From: Rhodobacteraceae bacterium M382
GTDB taxonomy: Bacteria; Pseudomonadota; Alphaproteobacteria; Rhodobacterales; Rhodobacteraceae
Assembly: GCA_025141015.1 (NCBI GenBank)
Contig: CP081098.1
Location: forward strand, 481,001 to 545,000
Length of the DNA: 64,000 bases
Direction of reading: 5' to 3'
Made by a program: the position numbers and the translations under genes. Below, one piece after another: positions 49,571 through 58,830 of this stretch. The notes under the pieces were generated by a model. The model did no database searches. It was not told the DNA's origin and worked only from the letters and a program-made list of their open reading frames with translations. Each line of letters begins with the position of its first letter. Position 1 is the stretch's first letter.

Positions 49571-51913
49571 ATGCTGCACTCCCTTTTCCGCCTGCTGTCT
49601 CTGTTGGTGTGCCTTTGGGCCATTCCCGTCGCTGTTACGGCCCAGTCGATAACGACCGGCGAAAGCACTTCGGACCTTACTGCCGCTGTACGCGAAGCGG
49701 CAGACGCCGGAGTGAGCGTGATTGTCATAGACGGGCAGGGGCAGTTGCTGTCGGGTCCGCCGACGTCCGAGGATGGCGAGGACGAAACGCACGATCCCAT
49801 GGCTACGGCGTCTCCTTTGATGCAGGCTCAGTCTGAAATTGATGAATTCCGTCACGAGCTCAAATCCAGGCTGGCGGCTTTGCCGTATTCGATATTCGAA
49901 GTCCAGTATGTCTTGCGCGAGACCAGCCCTGACGGGCGATTGATGACATTTGTCGAAGTGGTCGGATGGTGTGTGCTGTTGCTGTTGTTCGGCCGGTGGG
50001 TGTCGGTCGAATTGTATGGCAAGCGGATCGCACGGCGGTATGTCGTGTCGAGGATCATGGAGAACCCACAGGGCTATTCCGACAAGATGCCGTTCCTGGT
50101 GTTCCGCTTTTTCATGGGGCTGGTTGGAACAATCGTGGCGATGGTATTTGCCTATGTCGCCGGGTACCTCATTTTTGGCGCGGCTGATGAACTGTCAATC
50201 GAGTTCACGGTCACAGCAGTCTTTACTGCATTTTTTCTCGCCAGGACTGTTTCGGACATGTGGCGCATGGTTCTGTCGCCATTCCTCAGCCAGTACCGGA
50301 TTCCGTTTTTCTCGGATCGGGATGCTAAACGCCTGTATATTTGGGCTTCGGCATTGGCGACGTATGACATCGTTACCGTGGTGTTTTCGACGTGGGTTGC
50401 CGACTTTGGGCTGAACTACAACGTGTATGCGATGGTCTATGGGGCGACGACGCTGGTTGGATCGTTGCTTAATATTGCGATGATTCTGTTCAACGCCCGT
50501 GCGATCACCGGTGCCATGCTGGCAGGGCGTCGGCGCGAAGACGTATCCTGGGTGGTGCGGGTTCTGACTGTGGCATGGGCACCTTTCTGCATGTTTTATG
50601 CCATCTTCGGCTGGCTCGAACTGGCCTTTGATCTGGTTCTGGAACGCCCGGTTTCGGTGCCGTTGATTGCGGGTACCTATATCGTTTTGATGACAATCAT
50701 CACGGTCTACGGGATCGTTAATTTTGTAATCGAACGCTATTTCAGCCGGTCACGTGAAATTCGCCAAATGAACGAAGAGGCCGAGGCCGTTCGGGACGCG
50801 ATAGCGTCGGGGGACGTGGATGATCTGGACGCGTTGGATACACCCACCGTTTATCGTCACCCGATTTCATCGTTCGAAGAACTCGCCCGTCGTGCGGCCG
50901 GGATCCTGGCCTTTGCCATCGGCCTTTTGGCATTGCTCAGCATATGGGACCCGGATCTTGCATGGTTGAAAGGAACCTACACCGAGAGGCTGGTGGACGT
51001 GATCGTCATCATCTTCATCGGCTATCTCGTCTATCATTTTTTCCGAATTTGGATTGACGGAAAAATCGCCGAAGAAACATCGGATGTGAGCGAAGCAGAA
51101 TTGGGGGACGAAGGTGGCGCAGCAGGCGCGAGCCGCCTGGCCACTTTGTTGCCCTTGTTTCGCGGTGCAATTCTGGCAATCGTCGTCGTGTCGATCGGCT
51201 TGATCGCTCTAATGGAGCTCGGGGTGAATGTCAGTCCGCTGTTTGCCGGTGCCGGTGTTGTTGGTCTGGCAGTCGGGTTCGGATCGCAAACATTGGTGCG
51301 AGACATCTTTTCCGGAGCCTTCTTTTTGGTGGATGATGCGTTCCGCAAGGGAGAGTATATCGACATCGGAGATGTCAAAGGAACTGTCGAAAAAATTTCG
51401 GTTCGTTCGTTTCAGTTGCGCCACCATCTGGGCGCCCTGCATACGATCCCTTTTGGAGAGATCAAAGTCCTGACCAATTATTCTCGTGATTGGGTGATCA
51501 TGAAATTACCGCTGCGCGTCACCTATGACACGGATGTGGAAAAAGTGCGAAAGCTGGTCAAGAAGCTGGGGCAGGAGTTGCTGACTGATCCGGTGATTGG
51601 GGATAACTTTATTCAGCCGTTGAAATCCCAGGGTGTGATTGAGATGCAGGATTCGGCCATGATCATCCGGGTCAAATTCATGACCAAACCGGGCGATCAA
51701 TGGTTGGTCCGCAAAAAGGTTTTCCAGGACATTCGTGAGATGTTTGAACGGGAGGGGATCAAGTTTGCTCACCGTGAAGTCACGGTACGTCTGGCTGATG
51801 AACAAGCCGAGAAGATGACGCCCAAGCAGAAAGAAGCCGCTGTAGGGGCAGTCCAGGCCGCCATTGATGAAGATATGATGGCGGATTTGAATGAGGGTGG
51901 GGATGATCGCTGA
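49571..51913 (+). CDS. Large MscS-family mechanosensitive channel
   Basis: A 780-residue inner-membrane channel that opens under membrane tension. Residues 1-25 form a Sec signal peptide ending AVTAQS, then a periplasmic domain of about 90 residues, followed by roughly ten membrane helices. The MscS core is near residues 535-740: the pore helix with GAGVVGLAVGFGSQTLVRD, then VDDAFRKGEYIDIGDVKGTVEKISVRS of the beta domain (landmark KGEYIDIGDVKGTVEKI) and the C-terminal alpha/beta domain. The extra N-terminal part is as in MscK/YbdG-type large channels. The last residues are acidic (DLNEGGDDR). It is alone, divergent from the glycan operon, with a terminator downstream. Confidence 0.9.
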   Translation: MLHSLFRLLSLLVCLWAIPVAVTAQSITTGESTSDLTAAVREAADAGVSVIVIDGQGQLLSGPPTSEDGEDETHDPMATASPLMQAQSEIDEFRHELKSRLAALPYSIFEVQYVLRETSPDGRLMTFVEVVGWCVLLLLFGRWVSVELYGKRIARRYVVSRIMENPQGYSDKMPFLVFRFFMGLVGTIVAMVFAYVAGYLIFGAADELSIEFTVTAVFTAFFLARTVSDMWRMVLSPFLSQYRIPFFSDRDAKRLYIWASALATYDIVTVVFSTWVADFGLNYNVYAMVYGATTLVGSLLNIAMILFNARAITGAMLAGRRREDVSWVVRVLTVAWAPFCMFYAIFGWLELAFDLVLERPVSVPLIAGTYIVLMTIITVYGIVNFVIERYFSRSREIRQMNEEAEAVRDAIASGDVDDLDALDTPTVYRHPISSFEELARRAAGILAFAIGLLALLSIWDPDLAWLKGTYTERLVDVIVIIFIGYLVYHFFRIWIDGKIAEETSDVSEAELGDEGGAAGASRLATLLPLFRGAILAIVVVSIGLIALMELGVNVSPLFAGAGVVGLAVGFGSQTLVRDIFSGAFFLVDDAFRKGEYIDIGDVKGTVEKISVRSFQLRHHLGALHTIPFGEIKVLTNYSRDWVIMKLPLRVTYDTDVEKVRKLVKKLGQELLTDPVIGDNFIQPLKSQGVIEMQDSAMIIRVKFMTKPGDQWLVRKKVFQDIREMFEREGIKFAHREVTVRLADEQAEKMTPKQKEAAVGAVQAAIDEDMMADLNEGGDDR

Positions 51914-51952
51914 CCCGTGGCCAAAGCGGCGAAAAATTTTCTAAAATTTTTT

Positions 51953-51976
51953 CCAAGACTTTTAAAAAAGTCTTGG
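51953..51976. terminator. Bidirectional terminator after the MscS gene
   Basis: CCAAGACTTTT (51953-51963) and AAAAGTCTTGG (51966-51976) form an 11-bp perfect stem, whose own A/T ends serve as U runs in either direction, with AT-rich sequence to the left. Confidence 0.8.
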
Positions 51977-51993
51977 CCCCGCCGAAGACCTGT

Positions 51994-52033
51994 AATGACC
52001 CGCACATCCGCCAAGTCAGGTGTGCGGGTCATT
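51994..52033 (-). terminator. Second long hairpin, end of the ABC transporter operon
   Basis: AATGACCCGCACA (51994-52006) pairs with TGTGCGGGTCATT (52021-52033), 13 bp without mismatch, loop 14 bases. It stands 81 bp past the stop of the permease gene on the minus strand. No T run follows on that strand, so it may act with the terminator at 51953. Confidence 0.65.
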
Positions 52034-52113
52034 GCATTTTGACGCTGTATCCTGGGCCATATCAACTCGAATGGAATGGGGAATGCCGTAGAGAAGGCAA
52101 TCACCACACCATT

Positions 52114-53268
52114 TTATTGTTGATAAGGATCCAAGCTGTCGCGCAACCCGTCTCCGAGGAAATTGAAAGCCAGGACGATCACGACAATCGGCAACATTGG
52201 AATAGCCGTCCAGGGGTAGATTTCGATCGATGCCAGATTCTGGGCATCGTTCAACATCACCCCCCAGCTGACTGCTGGCGCTCGCAAACCGAGCCCCAGG
52301 AAGGACAAGGCTGTTTCACCCAGTATCATCGCCGGAATGGATAGAGTTGCAGATGCAATCAGGTGCGACATGAAGTTGGGCAACAGATGTTTACGAATAA
52401 CCCTGCCTGAACTGGCCCCCATCATTTCGGCGGCTCGTACGTATTCTTCCTCACGAAGTGACAGGAATTTCGCGCGTACCGAACGGGCCAACCCCGGCCA
52501 GTCGAGGATTCCCAGAATGACCGAAATGATGAAAAATACTGCGACAGGTGACCAATTGGACGGCACCGCTGCGGACAGGGCCAACCACAACGGCAGTTCT
52601 GGAAGGGATCTCAGGATTTCGATCACCCGGTTGATCACCCAATCAATCTTGCCTCCGAAATACCCGGCAACGGATCCAAAGAAGATCCCAAGCACAAAAG
52701 ACACCGTGATTCCAATCAGCCCCACGGTCAAAGAGAGTTGAGCCCCATACAGGATGCGGCTGAAAACATCGCGCCCCAATCTGTCCGAGCCCCAAAGGAA
52801 TACCGTTGAATCATCGGACGCGCAAAACAGGTGGGTATCAGATGGAATCAACCCAGCCAGCTTGTATTCCTGGCCTTCGCAGAAGAAGTCGAGCTGGAGC
52901 GGACGGTCCAGGTCTGGCACGAATTCCCACTGGAATGTTTCCAGATTGGCTTCACTCTCCACTGGATAGATAAAGGGGCCCAGAAATTCACCATCGTGGA
53001 ACAAATGCACCGATTGAGGGGGTGAGAACAAATGATCCGGGTGGCGTTCGTTCGGCCCATAAGGGGCAATGAACCCAGCCACCGGCAGCAACAGGTAGCA
53101 GATCAACAGGAACAACCCGGAAATCAATCCCAACTTGTGGGATTTGAACTTGCGCCAGATCAGCAGCCAATTCGGCGCATCCAGATCTGCCCGCTCCAGT
53201 TGCTGAAGGGACACCTGCGGATCATATGGGGCGTCATCGACATAGCGGCCATCGGGGAGTTTGCTCAT
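52114..53268 (-). CDS. ABC transporter permease, DppC/YejE type with periplasmic insertion
   Basis: A 384-residue permease of the oligopeptide (class 5 binding-protein) importers. After a cytosolic N-terminus and first helix (LGLISGLFLLICYLLLPVAG, near residues 51-70), about 100 residues (near 75-165) form an unusual periplasmic insertion with two Cys. Then come five helices with the EAA loop EEEYVRAAEMMGASSGRVIRKHLLPN (landmark EYVRAAEMMGAS). The long insertion is seen in YejE-like and in sugar-oligomer permeases. The gene overlaps the other permease by four bases and is last in the operon. Confidence 0.88.
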   Translation of the reverse strand: MSKLPDGRYVDDAPYDPQVSLQQLERADLDAPNWLLIWRKFKSHKLGLISGLFLLICYLLLPVAGFIAPYGPNERHPDHLFSPPQSVHLFHDGEFLGPFIYPVESEANLETFQWEFVPDLDRPLQLDFFCEGQEYKLAGLIPSDTHLFCASDDSTVFLWGSDRLGRDVFSRILYGAQLSLTVGLIGITVSFVLGIFFGSVAGYFGGKIDWVINRVIEILRSLPELPLWLALSAAVPSNWSPVAVFFIISVILGILDWPGLARSVRAKFLSLREEEYVRAAEMMGASSGRVIRKHLLPNFMSHLIASATLSIPAMILGETALSFLGLGLRAPAVSWGVMLNDAQNLASIEIYPWTAIPMLPIVVIVLAFNFLGDGLRDSLDPYQQ

Positions 53269-54293
53269 GCGTCACGTCCCTCATATCGGATGCGCGGGTC
53301 AAGGATCACCAGCAGAACATCTGAGATCATTGTTCCGATCAGCGTTAGAAGGGCCACGAACATCAGAACGAACCCGGACAGGAACATGTCCTGAGATTTC
53401 AGCGCCTGTAGCAACGCGGGCCCGATGGTTTGCAGACCCAGCACCACAGACACCAGAACAGAGCCGGACACCATTGACGGCAACAGGTTGCCGATATCCG
53501 CGACAAAGGGATTAAAGGCGACACGTAACGGGTATTTGGTCAACATGCGGGATGGCGACAGACCTTTGGCGATGGCGGTTTCCACATAAGGTTTGCCCAG
53601 CTCGTCCAACATATTGGCACGCAGGCGCTGCATCATGGCCGATGCACCGGATGTGCCGATCACAAAGGTTGGAACAATCAGGTGAACGAGAATGGATTTC
53701 ACCTTGTCCCAGCTCATCGGTTCGCCTTCAAATTGGGGATCCATCAGCCCGCCGATCGGCAGGTCAAAGAGCTTGTGACCATAGTAGAACAGGATCAACG
53801 CCAATAGAAAATTGGGCGTCGCAAGCCCCAGATAACCGACAAAGGCAGATGTATAGTCGACCCAGCTGCGCGACCGGGCCGCGGCGAGTACGCCCAATGG
53901 AAGAGCGACCAGATACACGAACAGAACCGCTGCGAGATTGACCAGAACTGTCAACCACAGGCTGTCTCCGACAATTTCGGATACCGGCCGGTCGAATTCA
54001 AAGGACCAGCCGAAATTGCCCTGGATCATGCCCGAGAACCCGTGGGGGCCGGGCATGAAACCCATCCAGATCATATATTGCTGCCACAGGGGGCGGTCGA
54101 GCGCATATTCGGTTCGAAGGAATTCGGCCTTGGCAACACCTGCAGATTGCCCCGAGGCCCTCAGTTCCGCGATCTGGTTGGACAGATAATCGCCTGGCGG
54201 CAGGTTGATAATGACAAATACCATCACCGACACCACCAGCAGCGTCAGCAGCATGGTTCCAAATCGGTAGATGGCATAACGCAGAATGTCCAT
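53265..54293 (-). CDS. ABC transporter permease, DppB/YejB type
   Basis: A 342-residue permease with six predicted helices. The first helix is RFGTMLLTLLVVSVMVFVIINLPPGDYL (landmark VMVFVIINLPPGDY), characteristic of DppB. The EAA loop reads LGKPYVETAIAKGLSPSRML (near residue 240). It is the partner of the gene at 52114. The start overlaps the binding-protein stop by one base (TGATG), so translation is coupled. Confidence 0.9.
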   Translation of the reverse strand: MDILRYAIYRFGTMLLTLLVVSVMVFVIINLPPGDYLSNQIAELRASGQSAGVAKAEFLRTEYALDRPLWQQYMIWMGFMPGPHGFSGMIQGNFGWSFEFDRPVSEIVGDSLWLTVLVNLAAVLFVYLVALPLGVLAAARSRSWVDYTSAFVGYLGLATPNFLLALILFYYGHKLFDLPIGGLMDPQFEGEPMSWDKVKSILVHLIVPTFVIGTSGASAMMQRLRANMLDELGKPYVETAIAKGLSPSRMLTKYPLRVAFNPFVADIGNLLPSMVSGSVLVSVVLGLQTIGPALLQALKSQDMFLSGFVLMFVALLTLIGTMISDVLLVILDPRIRYEGRDA

Positions 54294-56212
54294 CAGCCGT
54301 CACCGCCCTCAAAGAAAAACTCGTCCATCCGATGAACACCAAAGTGAGCGCCGGGATCCCAGGCCCACATGCCTGTTTCCGGAATGTTGCGCAAAGTGTT
54401 GGACACCACGACGGGCTGTGGCGCTTCGGCCAGGATGCCAATGCCGTAGATCTGATCTGCGTGAATCTTCAGCATTTCGGTCCACGCACTTTCACGCTCT
54501 GCATCGGTCGAGGCGCGATCCCATTGCAGCGCCAGCTCCATCAGACGCTGGGCTTCGGGCATATCGGGTGCTTCGCCGACTTCGCCATCAGTCTGATAGT
54601 ATTGGCCCCACTTGGGCCAGGCCAGGAATTCCTGATGGCGCGGAGCGAGATAGCTGGGTGACGTATATGTTTGGGGGAGACCATTGTCCCAACCGAACCA
54701 GACTGACGCCATGGCTGAACCGGAAAACACCCGGTTGCGAAGGATGTCGCGATCCAGTGGCCGTTGAACCAGCTTTACGCCAACGTCGCGCCAGTCATCA
54801 GTGATGATTTGAAGGGCGTTTTCGACCTCCTGGCGTTCACCGGCAGTTTCGATCACGAACTCCATCGGGCGTCCGTCGGGCAATTTGCGAATGCCGGCCC
54901 CATCCCGGTCCCCCAATCCCGCTTCGTCCAACAGTTTGTTGGCCATGTCGGGATCATAGGCGGCCCAGGCGTCACGATTGGCCTGTTCAAAGAACGGGCT
55001 TGCGGGCAAGACCGTCATGGCACCGGGTTTGGCCAGCTTGAAGTACAAAGCCTTGTTGATGGAATCGCGGTTGATGGCCAGGCTGAGCGCCCGCCGAACA
55101 CGGACATCGCGCAACACATTGCGCCAGACATCGCCCGCAAAGTTCAGATTTGGATAGATGGCGATTTGCGAGGCAACCCCGGTTTTCCACAGATAGGTCC
55201 GATAGTTGCCACCGTCCTTTTCGCCTTTTCGCAGGATTGGGATATCACGAAAGCCCAGTCCGCGGGCCTGGATTTCGGCCTCTCCAGCGTTGGATTTCGC
55301 GGCCACCAAACCGGGCGAGACAATCTCCATTTCGACCACGTCGATATAGGGCAGCTGCAGACCCTTGGAATCGACGCGATGGTAGTAGGGATTGCGCACG
55401 AACAGATGGCGTATCTTTTTGCCCGAGGTCGCGTTCACCCATGGCTGCAAGGTCGGCAGTTCGTGGTTGTCGAACTTGTACATATTGTCGAGTTTGTTGT
55501 GCAGGGCCGGCCAGCTTTTGACCCGATAATAATCCACCTCTTCGGCCAGAACGGTTTCGTCGGCGTATTTTGCATGAAAGGTTTTCAGGAAATGCGCTGG
55601 CCGATAGATAAAGGGTGGACGCGCCTGTGCCAGGGATTGCAGGAAATTTGGGTTGGGATTGGCCCATTCATAGACCACCGTCTGTGCATCAGGAAAAGAG
55701 ACCTGGGGCAGTTCGCCTTCGATGCGCAGGAAATCCGGCGGACCGGCGGGGCTCAGCAAAGGGCTATTGGCGACGTCTTCCCACCAGTACCTGAAATCTT
55801 CAGACGTAAAGGGTGCGCCATCTGACCAGCGATGGCCTGTACGCAGCTTCAAAGTAAACTTGCGGTTGTCTTCGTTTTCGTAAGCGGCCAGCAGATCCGG
55901 ACGCAAGATATAGTTTTCATCGTATCCAATCAGGCGGGCATACCCATAGACGACCATTTGGCGGATGTCCTTGGACCGTGTCACCATGGTGTTGAGCGTG
56001 CCGCCCTGGATTCCGAACACCCGACCTTTGTCCTCGAGATTCACGACCAGGGGATCTTCTGGAATGCGTTCCTGAACCGGAGGCAGATCACCGCTGTCCA
56101 CTTCTTCCAGAAAAAACTCACTTTCCTGCATGTGGGGTGCGGCAAACACTGACATCGGAGCCAGAGCGGCTGCCAGCACGAGCGAGGTGATGGATTTGGG
56201 AAGATTAAACAT
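54293..56212 (-). CDS. ABC transporter, periplasmic binding protein family 5
   Basis: A 639-residue solute-binding protein. Residues 1-24 are a signal peptide (ITSLVLAAALAPMSVFA with cleavage before APH). The mature protein has family-5 features: TLKLRTGHRWSDGAPFTSEDFRYWWED near residue 125 (landmark HRWSDGAPFTSEDF), RRALSLAINRDSINKAL near residue 375, and PDMANKLLDEAGL. It is about 100 residues longer than DppA, as are YejA-like and some oligosaccharide-binding proteins, so peptides or sugar oligomers are both possible. It overlaps the ATPase stop by eight bases. Confidence 0.9.
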   Translation of the reverse strand: MFNLPKSITSLVLAAALAPMSVFAAPHMQESEFFLEEVDSGDLPPVQERIPEDPLVVNLEDKGRVFGIQGGTLNTMVTRSKDIRQMVVYGYARLIGYDENYILRPDLLAAYENEDNRKFTLKLRTGHRWSDGAPFTSEDFRYWWEDVANSPLLSPAGPPDFLRIEGELPQVSFPDAQTVVYEWANPNPNFLQSLAQARPPFIYRPAHFLKTFHAKYADETVLAEEVDYYRVKSWPALHNKLDNMYKFDNHELPTLQPWVNATSGKKIRHLFVRNPYYHRVDSKGLQLPYIDVVEMEIVSPGLVAAKSNAGEAEIQARGLGFRDIPILRKGEKDGGNYRTYLWKTGVASQIAIYPNLNFAGDVWRNVLRDVRVRRALSLAINRDSINKALYFKLAKPGAMTVLPASPFFEQANRDAWAAYDPDMANKLLDEAGLGDRDGAGIRKLPDGRPMEFVIETAGERQEVENALQIITDDWRDVGVKLVQRPLDRDILRNRVFSGSAMASVWFGWDNGLPQTYTSPSYLAPRHQEFLAWPKWGQYYQTDGEVGEAPDMPEAQRLMELALQWDRASTDAERESAWTEMLKIHADQIYGIGILAEAPQPVVVSNTLRNIPETGMWAWDPGAHFGVHRMDEFFFEGGDG

Positions 56213-57977
56213 GACAACGTACCTTGTGGCCGGGTTCCAGCTCGATCAGCGACGGGACAGCAGAGGGGGTAAAGCGGAACTGCTCGGACCAGCTGTCCGG
56301 ACTTCCGGCGCCCAAAGCGACCAGTTTCAAGTTGATGGGGCGGTCAATATCCGGGGTTGGCTGCGCCGCGATCAGCGCCTTGGTGTAGGGGTGTTTGGGG
56401 TCGTGAAACAGCGTCTCGGGGCTGCCTTGTTCAATTATCAGCCCCTGGCGCATCACCGCGACTTCGTCAGCAATGCGGGCAACCACAGCCAGATCGTGGC
56501 TGATGAACAGATAACTCAATCCCTTGCGGTCCTGAATCTCTTCGAGCAGAGACAGGATCTGTTCCTGTACCGAAACATCCAGCGCCGAAGTGGGTTCGTC
56601 GCACACAATCAGCGTGGGGTCCAACATAAGAGCACGGGCAATCGACAAACGCTGCCGCTGACCGCCTGAGAATGCGTGCGGGAAACGCATCAACATGTCC
56701 GGGTTCAACCCGACCTGTTGCAGCATCTCGGCGGCCTTGTCCTTTTGTTCTGAGCGGTTGCCGATCTGGTGAATTTCCAATGGCTCGGTCATTGCGCCAA
56801 GAACCCGCATTCGGGGGCTAAGCGACGAATAGGGGTCCTGAAATACCATTTGGGCTTCGCGCTGAAACGCGGTTCGTGCGGCGCGATCCATCTGGTGAAC
56901 GGCAGTGGCCGGAGAATCGGGATGAGGTCGAAACCAGACTTCGCCGCCGGGGTCCGGAGGCTCGGCTCCCAGTGCAATCCGTGCGGCAGTGGTTTTGCCC
57001 GACCCGCTTTCGCCGACAATGGCCAGAGTTTTGCCCCGCGGCAACGACAGGTCCACACCACGGCATGCATGAACCAGCGTTTCGGGTTTCCAAGGTGATG
57101 CGCTGCGCAGTTTGTACGTCTTGTTGACTGCCTTGAGTTGCAGGATCAGATCTGTGGTCGAGGAATCCACGACTGCGGCTGCGGCATCGGGGATGGATGG
57201 AGCCGCGTTGAACAGTTGCTGGGTATAGGCATGGGCAGGTGCGCGCAGAATCGCTTCGGCAGACCCGGACTCCATGATCCGGCCCTTGTGCATCACCACC
57301 ACCTGTTCGGCCATATTGGCGACCACACCCAGATCGTGGGTTACCAAGATCATCGCCATCCCGGTATCGCGCTGAAGCTCCTTCATCAGTCCGAGCACTT
57401 GGGCCTGTGTCGTTACATCCAGTGCCGTGGTGGGTTCATCTGCAATCAGTAAATCGGGCTTGGCCACCATGGCCATGGCGATCATCGCCCGCTGGCGCAT
57501 CCCCCCCGACAATTCAAAGGGATAGGAACGATACGCCCGTTCCGGATTAGGAAAGCCGACGCGCTCAAAAGTTTCCAGAACGGTTTTCTTGGCTTGGCTT
57601 TCGTTCTGGCCGCGATGCAGCCACAGAACTTCGGAAACCTGATTGCCGATCCGGTGCAGCGGCGACAGGGACCGCATGGGTTCCTGGAAAATCATGGAAA
57701 CCGTGTCACCACGCACCGCGCGCATGCGCCGTTCGGTCATGGCAGTTAGATCCTGTTCCCCCTTTGAACCGCGCAGGATTATGCGCCCGGAATGGATCCG
57801 CGCAATCCGGGGCAGGATGCGCAGCACAGCCCGGCAGGTGACTGTCTTGCCCGATCCGCTTTCGCCGACCAGGGCCAGAGTTTCACCCGGTTGCACTTCA
57901 AAGCTGACGTCGCGAACCACAGGCGCGCCATCGCCAAAACCTATGCTCAGATCTTCGACTGATAAAAGGGGCTGCAT
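56205..57977 (-). CDS. ABC transporter, double ATPase (DppD-DppF fusion, YejF/GsiA-like)
   Basis: A 590-residue protein containing two ABC ATPase domains. Domain 1: Walker A GESGSGKT (38-45), signature [10 protein letters not shown], Walker [13 protein letters not shown]. Domain 2: Walker [10 protein letters not shown] (near residue 322), signature [10 protein letters not shown], Walker [13 protein letters not shown]. All are intact, so it drives import by the two permeases. The end [17 protein letters not shown] is a common C-terminal extension of oligopeptide ATPases. It is the first gene of the operon, before the binding protein, which is an unusual order. It starts at ATG 57977. Confidence 0.93.
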   Translation of the reverse strand: MQPLLSVEDLSIGFGDGAPVVRDVSFEVQPGETLALVGESGSGKTVTCRAVLRILPRIARIHSGRIILRGSKGEQDLTAMTERRMRAVRGDTVSMIFQEPMRSLSPLHRIGNQVSEVLWLHRGQNESQAKKTVLETFERVGFPNPERAYRSYPFELSGGMRQRAMIAMAMVAKPDLLIADEPTTALDVTTQAQVLGLMKELQRDTGMAMILVTHDLGVVANMAEQVVVMHKGRIMESGSAEAILRAPAHAYTQQLFNAAPSIPDAAAAVVDSSTTDLILQLKAVNKTYKLRSASPWKPETLVHACRGVDLSLPRGKTLAIVGESGSGKTTAARIALGAEPPDPGGEVWFRPHPDSPATAVHQMDRAARTAFQREAQMVFQDPYSSLSPRMRVLGAMTEPLEIHQIGNRSEQKDKAAEMLQQVGLNPDMLMRFPHAFSGGQRQRLSIARALMLDPTLIVCDEPTSALDVSVQEQILSLLEEIQDRKGLSYLFISHDLAVVARIADEVAVMRQGLIIEQGSPETLFHDPKHPYTKALIAAQPTPDIDRPINLKLVALGAGSPDSWSEQFRFTPSAVPSLIELEPGHKVRCHV

Positions 57978-58245
57978 TCAGGCACGCCCACCTTTCAGCC
58001 GATCCAAATGCATCACGTCTTCATCCCCCAGTTTTTTTCTTACCTTGGCAAGCCGCGCCCATGTTAGTCAAACCCCAATTCCCGTGTTTTTCGGGACTTA
58101 CGTATGGAAAGGCCGTTTGCGCTGCCTAATAGTGCCGCTTTGTATCATTGAAGTGTGGAATGAAGGTCATACATCTTTTGGCCTACACATTTTTGTTATT
58201 CTCTGACATCACCACTGCCATTCCCATTGCCAAGGAGCATGACCC
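57978..58245. promoter_or_regulatory. Divergent promoter region of the ABC operon and methyltransferase copy 2
   Basis: 268 bp without a gene. The right half is AT-rich (TTTGTATCATTG and TTTTGTTATTCTC, about 58139-58203) and suits a promoter for the methyltransferase; the left half must serve the ABC operon. A short CCCG/CGGG stem around TTTTT lies at about 58081-58096. Nothing else is visible. Confidence 0.4.
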
Positions 58246-58734
58246 GTGATCACCCGCCTTGATCTGTTCATTGACCGGATGGTGTCCCAGCGCGCCTGCC
58301 TGGATTTCGCCATTGCTGAAACCGATGACCTGACCGGACCCGTGTTCGAGCTGGGTCTGGGGAACGGACGCACCTTTCATCACATGCGCGAGAACATTCA
58401 TGGGCGCGATGTTTATGTGTTCGAGCGCGCGGTTGCATCACATCCGGACAGCACGCCAGCCGAAGAATTGACCATTCTGGGGGATGTGATGGAAACCCTG
58501 CCGCAATCGCTGGAGCGGTTTGGTGCAACGGCCAGCCTGATTCACGCGGATCTGGGGGGGCACAATCGTGCCAAGAATGACGTCTTTGCCCGCGCGGTGT
58601 CCCCGTTGATCGAGCCGCTTTTGGCACCTGGTGGGTTGATGGTGTCTTCGGACCGGATGTATTTCGACAACATGATTGAACTGCCGTTGCCCGACGGCGC
58701 GGTCGAAGGTCGATGCTTTATTTACAAGAAGTGA
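58246..58734 (+). CDS. Small SAM-dependent methyltransferase (Methyltransf_17-like), copy 2
   Basis: A 162-residue relative of the protein at 41535-42011. The SAM loop reads FELGLGNGRTFHHMRE (near residues 34-49), followed by VYVFERAVASHPDSTPAEE, SLIHADLGGHNRAKNDV, LLAPGGLMVSS and C-terminal GRCFIYKK, in the same order as copy 1. It starts at GTG 58246, with CAAGGAG 9 bases upstream. It lies 97 bp before acetate kinase. The target of methylation is unknown. Confidence 0.78.
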   Translation: MITRLDLFIDRMVSQRACLDFAIAETDDLTGPVFELGLGNGRTFHHMRENIHGRDVYVFERAVASHPDSTPAEELTILGDVMETLPQSLERFGATASLIHADLGGHNRAKNDVFARAVSPLIEPLLAPGGLMVSSDRMYFDNMIELPLPDGAVEGRCFIYKK

Positions 58735-58830
58735 TGATCTCTGGGGGGCGTGACCTATGTCGGCCTCCCAATCGGGGGCTGGCGTCAATTCTGGATCAAC
58801 GCGGCTCTCGCAACGGACCAAGGTGACACC

